Shown here: positions 7,908 through 16,549 of the stretch, in pieces
Layout of the letters: every line of letters starts with the position of its first letter
How positions within the stretch are numbered: position 1 is the stretch's first letter
Assembly: GCA_017472605.1 (NCBI GenBank)
Contig: JAFUPV010000019.1
Location: forward strand, 1 to 64,000
Direction: 5' to 3'
From: Lachnospiraceae bacterium
Lineage (GTDB): Bacteria; Bacillota; Clostridia; Lachnospirales; Lachnospiraceae
DNA: 64,000 bases
Translations under genes and position numbers: made by a program
Notes under the pieces: generated by a model
The model's input: the letters and a program-made list of their open reading frames with translations, nothing else
What the model was told of the DNA's origin: nothing
The model's database searches: none

Positions 7908-9674
7908 ATGAAGGAACTGAAGTTTCTGAGCCGCTATGTGAAGCGCTACCTGTTCCTCTATTTACTGGGAATCGGAGCTCTTCTTGCGGTGGATTATTTC
8001 AATGTCTACATACCGGAATTCACCGGTAACATCACCGATGGATTAAAAGAAGGAACCATTGATTTTGACGGAGTCATGGAGATTGTCCGGATGATTCTGC
8101 TCTATGGTGTGATCATCACTCTTGGCCGCATGGGCTGGCGCTTTTTCATCATCGGACCGTCAAGAGCCATCGAGCGTGACATCCGCAATGACATGTTCGG
8201 TCATCTGGAAAAGCTGTCCATGCGATACTTCAATGAACACAAAACCGGTGATCTGATGGCTCATTTTACCAATGACCTGAATTCGGTGCGTATGCTGATG
8301 GGACACACGGTCATTACGGCGTTTGACGCGTCTGTGATGCTGATTCTGGTTCTGTACAAGATGATGCGGTACGTCAACGTGAAGCTGACTGTGCTGGCAG
8401 TGATTCCCATGCTGCTGATCATCATCGGTGACTATGCCTACGGAAAGGTGATGCACAAGCGGTTTCTGGAAAAACAGGCGGCTTTTTCCGGATTGACGGA
8501 TCAGGTGCAGGAAGCAGTTTCCGGTATTCGCGTGATCAAGGCATTTGTTCAGGAGCGCAGGGAGCTGGCAGCGTTTGCAAAGACCAATGCCTTTAATAAG
8601 GAGAAGAATCTGGGCGTGGTACGGGTACAGGCTCTGTTCATGCCGCTGCTGGATCTGGTCATCGGTGTCAGCAGTCTTCTGACACTGATTTATGGCGGAT
8701 ATCTGGCAATCGTCGGCGAAATCACGGTGGGACAGTTTGTGGCGTTTAATCAGTATATCACGATGCTGGTGTGGCCGATGATGGCTGCCGGGGAATGCAT
8801 TACTTTCTTTTCTCAGGGACTTGCTTCTGCCAGACGAATTCTTGCAATCATGGAAGAGAAGCCGGAAATCATCAATGAAGACCGGGTGAAGCCCATTGAG
8901 AAGCTGGAAGGTGCGATTGACATCGAGCGGCTGACCTTTTCCTATCCGGGGCAGGAACAGGTCACAGTCCTGGATGATATCAGCGTTCATGTGGAAAAGG
9001 GAAAAACGCTGGCAATCCTTGGGCGTACCGGAAGCGGAAAGACGACCATGGCAAATCTGCTTCTTCGTCTCTATAACACCCAGTCAGACATGATCCGCAT
9101 TGACGGTCATCCGCTTTGCGAGATTCCGCTGGAGGTGCTCAGACGGGACATTGCCTATGTGCCGCAGGACAATTTCCTGTTTTCCGATACACTGGAGAAC
9201 AACATCGCGTTTGGAATAACGAAGAAGGATCAGAAGGCGATCCGGCAGGCGGCAATGGATGCCTGCATTCATGACAACATCATGGATTTCCCGGATCAAT
9301 ATGAAACCATGGTCGGTGAGCGTGGTGTGACTCTGTCCGGCGGACAGAAGCAGAGAAGCTCCATTGCCCGTGCGCTGCTGAAAGATTCCCCGATTCTGAT
9401 TCTGGACGATGCGCTGTCTGCGGTGGATACGGACACGGAGGAGCAGATTCTGCAGAATCTTCACAGAAACCGCGGGGGAAAGACAACGATCATCATTGCT
9501 CACCGCATTTCCACGATTCAGGACGCGGATCACATCCTGGTGCTGGATGAAGGACGCGCGGCGGAATATGGAACCCACGAAGAACTGATGGCTCTGGGCG
9601 GAATCTACCGGAGCATGTTTGAAAAACAGCAGCTTGAAAAACAGCTGAGCAGGGAAGGAGGCGAGCAGGAATGA
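7908..9674 (+). CDS. ABC exporter half-transporter, degenerate ATPase subunit
   Basis: A 588-residue type I ABC exporter: six membrane helices (about 20-310), then an ATPase domain with Walker A GRTGSGKTT, Q-loop VPQDNFLF, signature LSGGQKQR, Walker B ending ILILDDALSAVD and an H-loop AHR. The residue after the Walker B aspartate is Asp, not the catalytic Glu, as in the non-canonical site of heterodimers such as TM287/288 and BmrC/BmrD. The ATG at 7908 was chosen over upstream starts because it follows a GGGAGG site and gives the normal family length. Its stop overlaps the next start (ATGA), so the two subunits are co-translated. Likely substrates are drugs or lipids; the exact cargo is unknown. 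Confidence 0.93.
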   Translation: MKELKFLSRYVKRYLFLYLLGIGALLAVDYFNVYIPEFTGNITDGLKEGTIDFDGVMEIVRMILLYGVIITLGRMGWRFFIIGPSRAIERDIRNDMFGHLEKLSMRYFNEHKTGDLMAHFTNDLNSVRMLMGHTVITAFDASVMLILVLYKMMRYVNVKLTVLAVIPMLLIIIGDYAYGKVMHKRFLEKQAAFSGLTDQVQEAVSGIRVIKAFVQERRELAAFAKTNAFNKEKNLGVVRVQALFMPLLDLVIGVSSLLTLIYGGYLAIVGEITVGQFVAFNQYITMLVWPMMAAGECITFFSQGLASARRILAIMEEKPEIINEDRVKPIEKLEGAIDIERLTFSYPGQEQVTVLDDISVHVEKGKTLAILGRTGSGKTTMANLLLRLYNTQSDMIRIDGHPLCEIPLEVLRRDIAYVPQDNFLFSDTLENNIAFGITKKDQKAIRQAAMDACIHDNIMDFPDQYETMVGERGVTLSGGQKQRSSIARALLKDSPILILDDALSAVDTDTEEQILQNLHRNRGGKTTIIIAHRISTIQDADHILVLDEGRAAEYGTHEELMALGGIYRSMFEKQQLEKQLSREGGEQE

Positions 9675-11467
9675 GTTTGTTTTCACACAGACACGATGCG
9701 GAAAACGAAATCAGCTATGAGGGAAATGCTATTCTGCGCATGCTTTCCTATGTGAAGCCATATTGGAAAAGCATGGCTGTCTGCTTTGTTCTGGTGCTGA
9801 TTATTACGGCGCTGGAGCTGTACAAGCCGATTCTGATCGGTGACGCCATTGACCTGTTCATTACCGGCGATTATGAAGCAGGAGAGATGGTGACGGAGCG
9901 GTTTACCGGCGTTCTGAAGGCGGCTGGACTTTATGTGGTGGTGCTGATTGCCATGTTTATCTGCAACCGGAGTCAGTACCTGATTCTGCAGGAAACCGGT
10001 CAGAAGATTATTTATGAGATGCGCAATCAGATTTTTGCTCACATTGAGAGTCTTTCCATGCGCTTCTTTGACCTGACGCCAGTGGGAAAGATCGTGACAC
10101 GTGTTACCAATGACGTGGAATCCGTGAACGATCTGTATACCAACATTCTGGTCAAGCTGTTCAAGAACGTGGTGAAAATCGCGGGACTGGCGGCGGTGAT
10201 GCTTTATCTTGATGTGAAAATGGCGCTGCTTTCCTTTGTGCTGGTTCCTGTGGTTGTCGTTCTGACCATTGTTTTTCGAACCATTTCCAGAAAGATGTAT
10301 CAGCTGGCAAGAACGAAGCTGACAGCCTTGAATACTTTCCTGTCGGAAAACATTTCCGGTATGAAGGTAATCCAGATTTTTAACCGGGAGGCAGAGAAGC
10401 ATCAGGAATTCTGCAGCAAAAGCCAGGAACTGTACCGGGCAAATTTCCGTGAGATCACTGTGTTTGCCACCTTCCGTCCGGCAATTTATCTGATCTCCGT
10501 GATTGCGCTGGTGATCATTCTTGCCAACGGAAGCGCCGGTGTGCTGGAGGGAACAATTTCCCTTGGAACCCTGTACATTTTTGTTCAGTATATTAACTCC
10601 TTTTTCCAGCCGATTCAGGAACTGGCAGAGCAGTTTACCACCCTTCAGTCCGCAGTCGCTTCCGCAGAGAAGATTTTCACGCTGCTGGACGTAAAGCCGC
10701 TGATCCGGGAGAAGGAAAATCCGGTCAGACCGGCAGAAATCCGGGGAAAAATCGAGTTCGATCATGTCTGGTTTGCCTATAACGACGAGGATTACATTCT
10801 CCGTGATGTCAGCTTCACCATTGAGCCGGGACAGAAGGTTGCTTTTGTGGGCGCCACCGGCGCCGGAAAATCTTCCATCCTGAACCTGATCGGACGGTAT
10901 TATGACGTGCAGAAGGGTGAGATCCGAATCGACGGAGTGAACATCAGGGACATGACCCGGGATCAGATCCGGGAGAGCATTGGTCAGGTGCAGCAGGATG
11001 TCTTCATCTTTACCGGAGACATTAAAAGCAACATTCGCCTTCGCGATGAGAAAATCAGCGACGAGGAGATCCGGAAAGCGGCTCAGGAGGTCAACGCGGC
11101 ACGGTTTATCGAGCGTCTTCCCAATCAGTATGAGGAAAAGGTTTCGGAGCGCGGTTCCACCTTCTCTGCCGGACAGAGACAGCTGCTTTCCTTTGCAAGA
11201 ACGCTGGCCTATGATCCGACCATCCTGATTCTGGACGAGGCAACAGCAAACATTGACACAGAGACGGAGCAGTGGATTCAGGATGCCCTGGAGAAACTGA
11301 TGAAGGGAAGAACCACGATTATGGTTGCCCATCGTCTGTCCACGATCCAGCATGCAGACAAAATTATTGTGATGCATAAGGGTAAAATCCGTGAGAGCGG
11401 TACCCACCAGGAACTGCTGGAGCTGAATGGAATTTATAAAAAGCTGTATGAACTGCAGCTGGCGTAA
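9671..11467 (+). CDS. ABC exporter half-transporter, catalytic subunit
   Basis: A 598-residue partner of the preceding subunit: six membrane helices (about 30-320) and an ATPase domain with Walker A GATGAGKSS, Q-loop QQDVFIFTG, Walker B ILILDEATANID with the catalytic Glu, and H-loop AHR. Its signature motif is FSAGQRQ instead of LSGGQ. In the dimer this altered signature would face the partner's Asp-containing Walker site, so one composite ATP site is intact and the other degenerate, as in known heterodimeric exporters. The gene overlaps the first by four bases and is followed directly by a terminator, so the pair forms a two-gene unit. Confidence 0.94.
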   Translation: MSLFSHRHDAENEISYEGNAILRMLSYVKPYWKSMAVCFVLVLIITALELYKPILIGDAIDLFITGDYEAGEMVTERFTGVLKAAGLYVVVLIAMFICNRSQYLILQETGQKIIYEMRNQIFAHIESLSMRFFDLTPVGKIVTRVTNDVESVNDLYTNILVKLFKNVVKIAGLAAVMLYLDVKMALLSFVLVPVVVVLTIVFRTISRKMYQLARTKLTALNTFLSENISGMKVIQIFNREAEKHQEFCSKSQELYRANFREITVFATFRPAIYLISVIALVIILANGSAGVLEGTISLGTLYIFVQYINSFFQPIQELAEQFTTLQSAVASAEKIFTLLDVKPLIREKENPVRPAEIRGKIEFDHVWFAYNDEDYILRDVSFTIEPGQKVAFVGATGAGKSSILNLIGRYYDVQKGEIRIDGVNIRDMTRDQIRESIGQVQQDVFIFTGDIKSNIRLRDEKISDEEIRKAAQEVNAARFIERLPNQYEEKVSERGSTFSAGQRQLLSFARTLAYDPTILILDEATANIDTETEQWIQDALEKLMKGRTTIMVAHRLSTIQHADKIIVMHKGKIRESGTHQELLELNGIYKKLYELQLA

Positions 11468-11485
11468 CAACGAGGTATGATTGGC

Positions 11486-11515
11486 AGGGAAGCATGGAAG
11501 TGTTTCCCTGTTTTT
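11486..11515 (+). terminator. Intrinsic terminator of the ABC exporter operon
   Basis: Nine-pair stem (AGGGAAGCA with TGTTTCCCT, one G-T pair), six-base loop, then G and five T, starting 18 bases after the stop codon. Confidence 0.85.
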
Positions 11516-11697
11516 GTATGTAAAATGGTTTTCTTTTACAGCAGCTGAAGTAAAATTCTGGCCTGTTTTCAAAAGAGAACAGAAGGAAAACAGTTGCATC
11601 TCATTTATCAGTCATGATATGATACCAGAGGAAATCGGTATTGCCTGCATAGAAAGATGTGCCAGGCTTAATTTAAGAAGATAGAAGGAGCTTTCGT

Positions 11698-12222
11698 ATG
11701 GAGGGTGAAGAAAGACGAAAATTACTGGTCGAATTACTGACTCAGTCAACGGTACCGGTATCAGGCAGCGAACTTGCACAGAAGCTGAAGGTCAGCCGTC
11801 AGGTTGTTGTTCAGGACATTGCTCTGCTGCGGGCATCCAACCGGAACATTATTTCGACCAATAAAGGATATCTGCTGTATTCCGCAGAAAACAGGAGCAG
11901 TAAATGCCGGCGGACATATTTTGTTTCTCATGATGATGCCGGAATGGAGGAGGAGCTGAACACCGTTGTGGATAACGGCGGAAAGCTTCTTGACGTTGTG
12001 GTTGACCATGAGATTTACGGCCAGATTACCGTTGACCTTTTGCTGGATAACCGCCGCGAGGTGAGGGAATTCATGGAAAAGATCAACAGCGGAACAGCCA
12101 GACCGCTGAATGTGCTGACCAATGGAAAACACTATCACACCGTGGAAGCGGACAGTGAAACAATCCTGGATCAGATCGAAGAAGAATTAAAGAAAAAGAA
12201 GTACTTGATTTTATTGCCATAA
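11698..12222 (+). CDS. niaR: NiaR, niacin-responsive transcriptional repressor
   Basis: 174 residues with an N-terminal helix-turn-helix (about 6-55, containing VSGSELAQKLKVSRQVVVQD) and a C-terminal 3H domain (about 75-172) named for its conserved histidines, here in YFVSHDDAG, VVDHEIYGQI and GKHYHTVE. In Firmicutes this family (YrxA/NiaR) binds niacin through a metal held by the 3H histidines and represses NAD-precursor synthesis and uptake genes. Length and domain order are normal. The ATG follows GAAGGAG. The next gene is a membrane protein that could belong to its regulon, but I cannot assign an operator. Confidence 0.9.
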   Translation: MEGEERRKLLVELLTQSTVPVSGSELAQKLKVSRQVVVQDIALLRASNRNIISTNKGYLLYSAENRSSKCRRTYFVSHDDAGMEEELNTVVDNGGKLLDVVVDHEIYGQITVDLLLDNRREVREFMEKINSGTARPLNVLTNGKHYHTVEADSETILDQIEEELKKKKYLILLP

Positions 12223-12242
12223 TGTGATACACTGCCGCTTGA

Positions 12243-12266
12243 CTGACAAGACAGCTGACAAGACAG
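12243..12266. repeat. 12-bp direct repeat
   Basis: CTGACAAGACAG occurs twice head to tail 20 bases after niaR and 117 bases before the next gene. It could be a regulator site or a short slippage duplication. Confidence 0.5.
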
Positions 12267-12382
12267 AGAACATGCAGGAGAGAAAGTCTGCTGCCTGCGT
12301 AAAGAAAGGGTAGATTTGTCAGTCTGCCAGATAGTCACCCTGGAAGGGAGACAGTCGGCGAATGAGATGGCAGGAGGAAGTT

Positions 12383-13429
12383 ATGGAAAAAATCAGGAAA
12401 CTTTTCAATCGGGTATTTATTGACGGTCTGAGCGGAATGGCGCTTGGTCTGTTTTCCACACTGATTATCGGTACGATCATTACCCAGATCGGTACGCTGA
12501 TCGGCGGAACAATCGGCGGGTATCTGATCGCGATCAGCAACGCCGCAAAAACACTGACCGGAGCAGGAATCGGTGTCGGTGTCGCGTGTAAGTTTAAGGA
12601 AGGTCCTCTCGTTACTGTTTCGGCAGCAGTTGCGGGCTTAATCGGCGCATTTCCGGCCACACCGGAAGTGATCACGCTTGGCACACCGGGAGAACCGCTT
12701 GGTGCGTTTGCTGCAGCGTATGCAGCAATTGAAGTGGGACATCTGGTTGCGGGAAAGACAAAGGTTGACATTCTGGTAACACCATTTGTGTCCATCTGTG
12801 CCGGTGCGGCAGTAGGGCTGGCAGCAGGTCCCTACATCACCGTGTTTATGAAATGGCTTGGCAATCTGGTCAACGTCAACGTGGAACAGTCTCCGGTTGT
12901 GGGAGGAATGATCGTTTCTGTTCTGATGGGAATCATTCTGACATTACCGATCAGCTCAGCTGCCATTGGAATTTCCATGGGGCTGACCGGACTGGCTGCC
13001 GGCGCGGCTACTGTTGGCTGCTGCTGTCAGATGGTCGGCTTCGCAGTGGCAAGTTACCGGGAAAACAAAGTCGGAGGACTGGTGGCACAGGGCGTTGGTA
13101 CTTCAATGCTCCAGATTCCAAACATTGTAAGAAAACCGATCATCTGGGTTCCGGCAATTGTATCCAGCGCGATTCTCGGTCCAATCGCAGCGGCAGTGCT
13201 CAAAATGGTCAGCACTCCGGTTGGCTCCGGCATGGGTTCCGCCGGCTTTGTCGGTCAGATTGCCGCCTACGGCGCAATGACAGAAGCCGGAATGGCAGGC
13301 TGGATGGCCTTCCTTCAGATCCTGATCATGCATTTCATCCTTCCGGCTGCGTTAACGCTTGCAGTTTCTGAGCTGATGCGCAGAAAAGGCTGGATTAAGG
13401 ATGGAGATATGGCTCTGACGCTTTCATAA
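12383..13429 (+). CDS. PTS EIIC-like (PfoR-type) membrane protein
   Basis: 348 residues, almost all hydrophobic, with Gly/Ala-rich membrane helices throughout and GTIGGYLIAISNAAKTLTGAG near residue 40. It matches the PTS_EIIC_2/PfoR family, which looks like a sugar-transport IIC component but usually lacks partner IIA/IIB genes, as here. The ATG at 12383 has a perfect AGGAGG site; an ATG 21 bases upstream lacks one. It follows niaR on the same strand with a 160-base gap. The substrate is unknown and transport may not be PTS-driven. Confidence 0.8.
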   Translation: MEKIRKLFNRVFIDGLSGMALGLFSTLIIGTIITQIGTLIGGTIGGYLIAISNAAKTLTGAGIGVGVACKFKEGPLVTVSAAVAGLIGAFPATPEVITLGTPGEPLGAFAAAYAAIEVGHLVAGKTKVDILVTPFVSICAGAAVGLAAGPYITVFMKWLGNLVNVNVEQSPVVGGMIVSVLMGIILTLPISSAAIGISMGLTGLAAGAATVGCCCQMVGFAVASYRENKVGGLVAQGVGTSMLQIPNIVRKPIIWVPAIVSSAILGPIAAAVLKMVSTPVGSGMGSAGFVGQIAAYGAMTEAGMAGWMAFLQILIMHFILPAALTLAVSELMRRKGWIKDGDMALTLS

Positions 13430-13440
13430 AAATGATCTCG

Positions 13441-13500
13441 TTCCCCTCACCTGAAAGAACAGCGATTGGCTGGGCTGCAGGTGTGGGGAATTTGTATTAA
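13441..13500 (+). terminator. Stem-loop after the PTS-like gene
   Basis: TTCCCCTCACCTG pairs with CAGGTGTGGGGAA (one central mismatch) around a 23-base loop, followed by TTTGTATT. The T-run is imperfect but the stem is strong. Confidence 0.65.
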
Positions 13501-13825
13501 GTAAATAAATACAAAAAAGACGCAGTAATTGCTTACAGCGTCTCTTACACGTCTTTATCATTCGTAGAAGTTCGTAAAATGCAGCAGGATTCGCAGATTT
13601 TACGCTTTGTGCGATCATTCGCGGATTCGGCAGGCGATTTTTTTCGGGTGATTCCGAAAAACGGGAAGCGGGATCCGGTTTTCAGAACATGTTCGGGTCG
13701 AATCTGTCGATATTATAACAGGTTTTATATCGAACGTCAATTCGTTTTCTGGAAACAGTTATATTAGATCAACCGACACACACATATTGTGTAACTGCAC
13801 ATGTTTTGTGTGTGCCGGAAGCGAA
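13501..13825. other. Gene-free region
   Basis: No convincing coding frame on either strand. The right end (about 13772-13816) holds ACACACACA/TTGTGTGTG complementary stretches just past the stop of the minus-strand exported protein, a possible transcript end for that operon. AGACGC/GCGTCT arms near 13518-13544 could form another small hairpin. Nothing else is recognised. Confidence 0.5.
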
Positions 13826-14671
13826 TTATTCGGGGATAACCTGGGGAAAAAGTACCTTTTTGAACGTGGCCCCATCGGTTATGGAAACGCCAAGCCGTTC
13901 ATCGATTAATTTTACACTGGAGGATTCTTCCTGACAGAACTGCAGTGTGCTGTCATCAATGATGGAAAAGACATACTGATATCTGCCATCGTAGGTGGTC
14001 GCCGTCAGCACATTATCTTCAATCACATAAGGGCCGGTTGGCCAGTAGGAAGACAGCAGATCGTAAGAGAAAGAGAAGTAACTGTTTTCCGGGTCCAGAT
14101 TCAGGGTTGGAGCGGACAGTCTGGAAATCTCATCCGCGTCTTTTGGAATCATCATGGTGTATGTTTCCGTAAATACATAGGTTTTTCCGGCTGCTTCGGT
14201 GCCGTCGAAAAATGTCATGGATGGAAATTCAGCTGCTTCGGTGCCGTCGAAAAAAGTTATGGATGGAAATTCCGCTGTCTCGGAGACAGAGGAGGAGTTA
14301 TCAAGGGAACTCTGCCTGGTTGGCGGTCCGGAATAGGAAAAAACGGTGTTTTTTTCAATGATTTTGGATGCCGGTTCACTTCCCTGATAAATCAGCGTGC
14401 TGCCGTCAGTAAGAAACGTGTAGGTTGTGTTTTCGAAGAACGTGAGAGTCAGGACATCCTGATTCAGTGACCATGTACCGTGGGGAATGGATGACAGGAA
14501 AGCCTGATAGAGGTTACAGGTTCCGTCTGCGAAAAGTTCGACGGAAGAAAGACTGTCTTCTGTTGCGTAGATTCCCACGGCGAATTCATCTGCCGGAACG
14601 GTTTTCAAAATCGGAGTATGGCAGAACAGAAGGAGGAAAAGTGCGATCAGGATCGATAAGAGATTTTTCAT
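13826..14671 (-). CDS. Exported protein of the BlaI/M56 operon
   Basis: 281 residues. A hydrophobic leader (MKNLLSILIALFLLLF) marks an exported protein; a Cys follows, but the lipobox is poor. The body has two similar domains, each with a strand-rich pattern ending in a phrase such as SLNQDVLTLTFFENTTYTF or VIEDNVLTATTYDGRYQYVF, typical of small beta-barrels that report on secreted proteins. A 14-residue unit (AEFPSITFFDGTEA) is tandemly duplicated in the middle. The start lies 86 bases inside the end of the M56 peptidase gene in another frame, yet has its own AAAGGA site, so translation is independent. It may be the extracellular sensor or the target of the peptidase; function is not recognised. 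Confidence 0.8.
   Translation of the reverse strand: MKNLLSILIALFLLLFCHTPILKTVPADEFAVGIYATEDSLSSVELFADGTCNLYQAFLSSIPHGTWSLNQDVLTLTFFENTTYTFLTDGSTLIYQGSEPASKIIEKNTVFSYSGPPTRQSSLDNSSSVSETAEFPSITFFDGTEAAEFPSMTFFDGTEAAGKTYVFTETYTMMIPKDADEISRLSAPTLNLDPENSYFSFSYDLLSSYWPTGPYVIEDNVLTATTYDGRYQYVFSIIDDSTLQFCQEESSSVKLIDERLGVSITDGATFKKVLFPQVIPE
14191..14274 (-). repeat. 42-bp in-frame tandem duplication
   Basis: Two 42-bp copies with four differences encode AEFPSITFFDGTEA and AEFPSMTFFDGTEA inside the exported protein. The reading frame is kept, so the copies lengthen the linker between its two domains. Confidence 0.85.
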
Positions 14672-15683
14672 AAAGATTCCTTTCCGGGGGATTCCCCTGT
14701 GGCTGAGTGTTGGTAAGCAGAGACCAGAACATCAGGAATAAAAACAGCAGAGAAACAAGAAACGACAGGAGCGAGACTCTTTTATAGGAAAGAATGTTCC
14801 GGATCCGGTCCTGTGCAGAACCGCTGCGGAAGGAGGACGGAAACAGAGAAGAGTCGGATGCGCTGTGCAGGATGGCCAGGGCATATTCTTTTCTCTGCTC
14901 CTCGTTCAGTTCGCGCAGGACAGCCTGATCACAGGATAGCTCCATGTCCTCGATCATCCGTTTCAGCAGGAGCCAGATCAGCGGATTGAACCAGTGAAGG
15001 CAGCAGATCAAAACGGCAAGAAGGCGCCAGAAATTGTCATTTCGCCGGATGTGAACCTGTTCATGTTTCAGCTGATATGGAAGTTCATTCGGGTCAGTCT
15101 TGTCAGGAATAACAATGATCGGATGAAGAATGCCGTATACAGCGGCAGAAGCGGCATCACTGGACAACCGGATTGGGATTCCGGCTGGCAGATTGGCGAA
15201 CACAGCAGGATCCCATAGGCTGCGGCTGCTTTTGGCCATCTCACGTTTGCCCCGGAGGTACAGAACGATGGAGGCAGCGGCAAAGAGAAGCGCACCTGCA
15301 AGCCAGACAAAGGAAGAAATCCGAAAGACAGAGGCCAGCAGGTCATTTTTCTGATGAAGCGGGAAATAGGAGTTTGCCGTCTGAATGACATTCATGTAGG
15401 TCAGCTCCGCTGCGGACGCATCCGGAGAAACCGACAGAACCAGAGGGTCGGTCTGCGGACGGATGAGTGCCAGAAGCCATTCCAGCATCCCGATCAGGCT
15501 AAACGGACTGGCGATTCCGACCGGACAGAGAAAGCGGATTGCCGGAATCAGCCAGAGCAGATAGATTACACGGCGCGGAATCTGCCGAATTCGCCGAAGA
15601 AGAAGGATAAGCAGCCCGGAAAACGTTCCCAGGATGCTCATGTTCAGGAACCAGTAGAAAAGTTCATCCGGATGAAAAGTCAT
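14586..15683 (-). CDS. BlaR1/MecR1-type M56 membrane metallopeptidase
   Basis: 365 residues with N-terminal membrane helices, a cytoplasmic zinc-protease loop bearing the HEQVH (HExxH) site at about residues 207-211 and a further C-terminal membrane helix (SLLSFLVSLLFLFLMFW). Known BlaR1 proteins sense a ligand outside and cleave the BlaI repressor inside. Here only about 40 residues follow the last helix, so the penicillin-binding sensor domain is absent. The start overlaps the end of the blaI-like gene by four bases, and its end overlaps the exported-protein gene by 86 bases. The three genes are thus one operon in which the sensor may be encoded separately. Confidence 0.88.
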   Translation of the reverse strand: MTFHPDELFYWFLNMSILGTFSGLLILLLRRIRQIPRRVIYLLWLIPAIRFLCPVGIASPFSLIGMLEWLLALIRPQTDPLVLSVSPDASAAELTYMNVIQTANSYFPLHQKNDLLASVFRISSFVWLAGALLFAAASIVLYLRGKREMAKSSRSLWDPAVFANLPAGIPIRLSSDAASAAVYGILHPIIVIPDKTDPNELPYQLKHEQVHIRRNDNFWRLLAVLICCLHWFNPLIWLLLKRMIEDMELSCDQAVLRELNEEQRKEYALAILHSASDSSLFPSSFRSGSAQDRIRNILSYKRVSLLSFLVSLLFLFLMFWSLLTNTQPQGNPPERNLYEKSLIDPDRTFPPSVLPYSDFENRSGR

Positions 15684-16030
15684 TTGCGTTCAATCATCTC
15701 CTTCAGCTCCGCCAGTTCCTCTTTTGTCAGTTCTTCATCCGCAAAGAAGGCAGAGAAAAAGGCTTTTTTCGAACCGGAATACAGACGGTCGATCAGCGAG
15801 CGTGTTTCTTCCCGCCGGACATCGTCCTTTTTAATCAGAGAGGTGCAGATAAAATTCGGATCGGAACGGTTGATTGCCTGCTTTTCAATCAGTTTTTTCA
15901 AAATGGTGTAGGTCGTGTTTTTGTTCCAGCCAATGGTTTTGGTGGCAAGCTGGTGAAGTTCCTTTGCAGAAACCGGTTCCTGCTCCCAGATCAGTTCCAT
16001 CAGCTTCAGTTCACTGTCAAAAAGTTTCAT
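15680..16030 (-). CDS. BlaI/MecI/CopY-family transcriptional repressor
   Basis: 116 residues from the ATG at 16030, which follows AGGAGG; an upstream extension lacks a ribosome site. The winged-helix N-terminus contains MELIWEQEPVSAKELHQL and NKNTTYTILKKLIEKQ, close to BlaI/MecI, and the C-terminal half is a helical dimerisation region where BlaR1-type proteases normally cut. It starts the operon with the M56 peptidase and sits below a palindromic operator at 16072-16093. Probably it represses its own operon until proteolysed. The inducer need not be a beta-lactam, because the neighbours include no beta-lactamase. Confidence 0.9.
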   Translation of the reverse strand: MKLFDSELKLMELIWEQEPVSAKELHQLATKTIGWNKNTTYTILKKLIEKQAINRSDPNFICTSLIKKDDVRREETRSLIDRLYSGSKKAFFSAFFADEELTKEELAELKEMIERK

Positions 16031-16071
16031 AGAATGATAAATACCTCCTGGACTACTGTAATCGTCTAAGG

Positions 16072-16102
16072 ACAGACTATCACAATAGTCTGTATATGTC
16101 AA
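16072..16102 (-). promoter_or_regulatory. Promoter and palindromic operator of the BlaI/M56 operon
   Basis: On the minus strand, TTGACA (16097-16102) and TAGTCT (16074-16079) are 17 bases apart. A nearly uninterrupted palindrome, ACAGACTAT-CACA-ATAGTCTGT (16072-16093), covers the spacer and the -10. Binding there would block polymerase. This is the expected place for BlaI-type autoregulation, although the half-site differs from the classical TACA/TGTA core. Confidence 0.8.
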
Positions 16103-16118
16103 GTGATATTTTCATGCC

Positions 16119-16202
16119 GGGAAACGGTATTTACCGAGAACATGTATTTACCGGGAACGTGTATCTGCCGGGAACGTGTGTCGCCGTGAAATTGTATCTG
16201 CC
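16119..16202. repeat. 17-bp tandem repeat, five copies
   Basis: Units of 17, 17, 17, 16 and 17 bases with the form GGGAACGTGTATCTGCC, diverged by a few changes each. They fill the space between the BlaI promoter and the ribU promoter. No protein is credibly encoded. Confidence 0.85.
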
Positions 16203-16230
16203 GAAAAAACGCGGTTCCCGAAAAAAGGGA

Positions 16231-16259
16231 TTGCATTGCACCACAAATTGTTATATCAT
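16231..16259 (+). promoter_or_regulatory. Promoter for the ribU leader
   Basis: TTGCAT (16231-16236), 17-base spacer, TATCAT (16254-16259). The transcript would begin near 16266, just before a small perfect hairpin (CAGGCGA-AAA-TCGCCTG, 16268-16284) and the FMN riboswitch. Confidence 0.55.
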
Positions 16260-16295
16260 AGAACCTGCAGGCGAAAATCGCCTGACTATATAATA

Positions 16296-16402
16296 ATCTT
16301 CAGGGCGGGGCGAAATTCCCCACCGGCGGTACAGTCCGCGAGCCTTTTGGCATGAACCGGTGAGATTCCGGTACCGACGGTATAGTCCGGATGCAAGAAG
16401 AT
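16296..16402 (+). ncRNA. FMN riboswitch (RFN element)
   Basis: All conserved RFN blocks are present in order: closing stem ATCTT/AAGAT, CAGGGCGGGGCGAAATTCCC, ACCGGCGGT, GTCCGCGAGC, CCGGTGAGATTCCGGTACC, GACGGTATAGTCCGGATG. FMN binding in this class turns off riboflavin synthesis or uptake. The element is followed by an intrinsic terminator (16413-16441), so control is by premature termination, and then by the riboflavin transporter gene. Confidence 0.97.
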
Positions 16403-16412
16403 AGCAGAAATG

Positions 16413-16441
16413 CTCTGGGATCCGTTCGTCTCAGAGTTTTT
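16413..16441 (+). terminator. Riboswitch expression-platform terminator
   Basis: CTCTGGGA pairs with TCTCAGAG (one G-T) around an eight-base loop and is followed directly by five T. It lies 11 bases after the FMN aptamer and about 108 bases before ribU. Confidence 0.88.
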
Positions 16442-16549
16442 GTATTTACGCGGGCAGCGACTTTCCTTTCATTCTGAGAGCTGCTGTGGGCGAAGCCGGA
16501 ACAAGAGAATTTCTGCAGGATATCTCCCCCGAAAGAACAGGAGACCAAA

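Noticed and set aside
9683-11599. 638-codon minus-strand frame opposite the second ABC subunit
   Set aside because: A shadow of the real gene, with low-complexity, His/Gln-rich composition and no domain.
16096-16293. 65-residue frame over the 17-bp repeats as a gene
   Set aside because: It is only repeat translation and overlaps the BlaI promoter and the ribU leader; no ribosome site.
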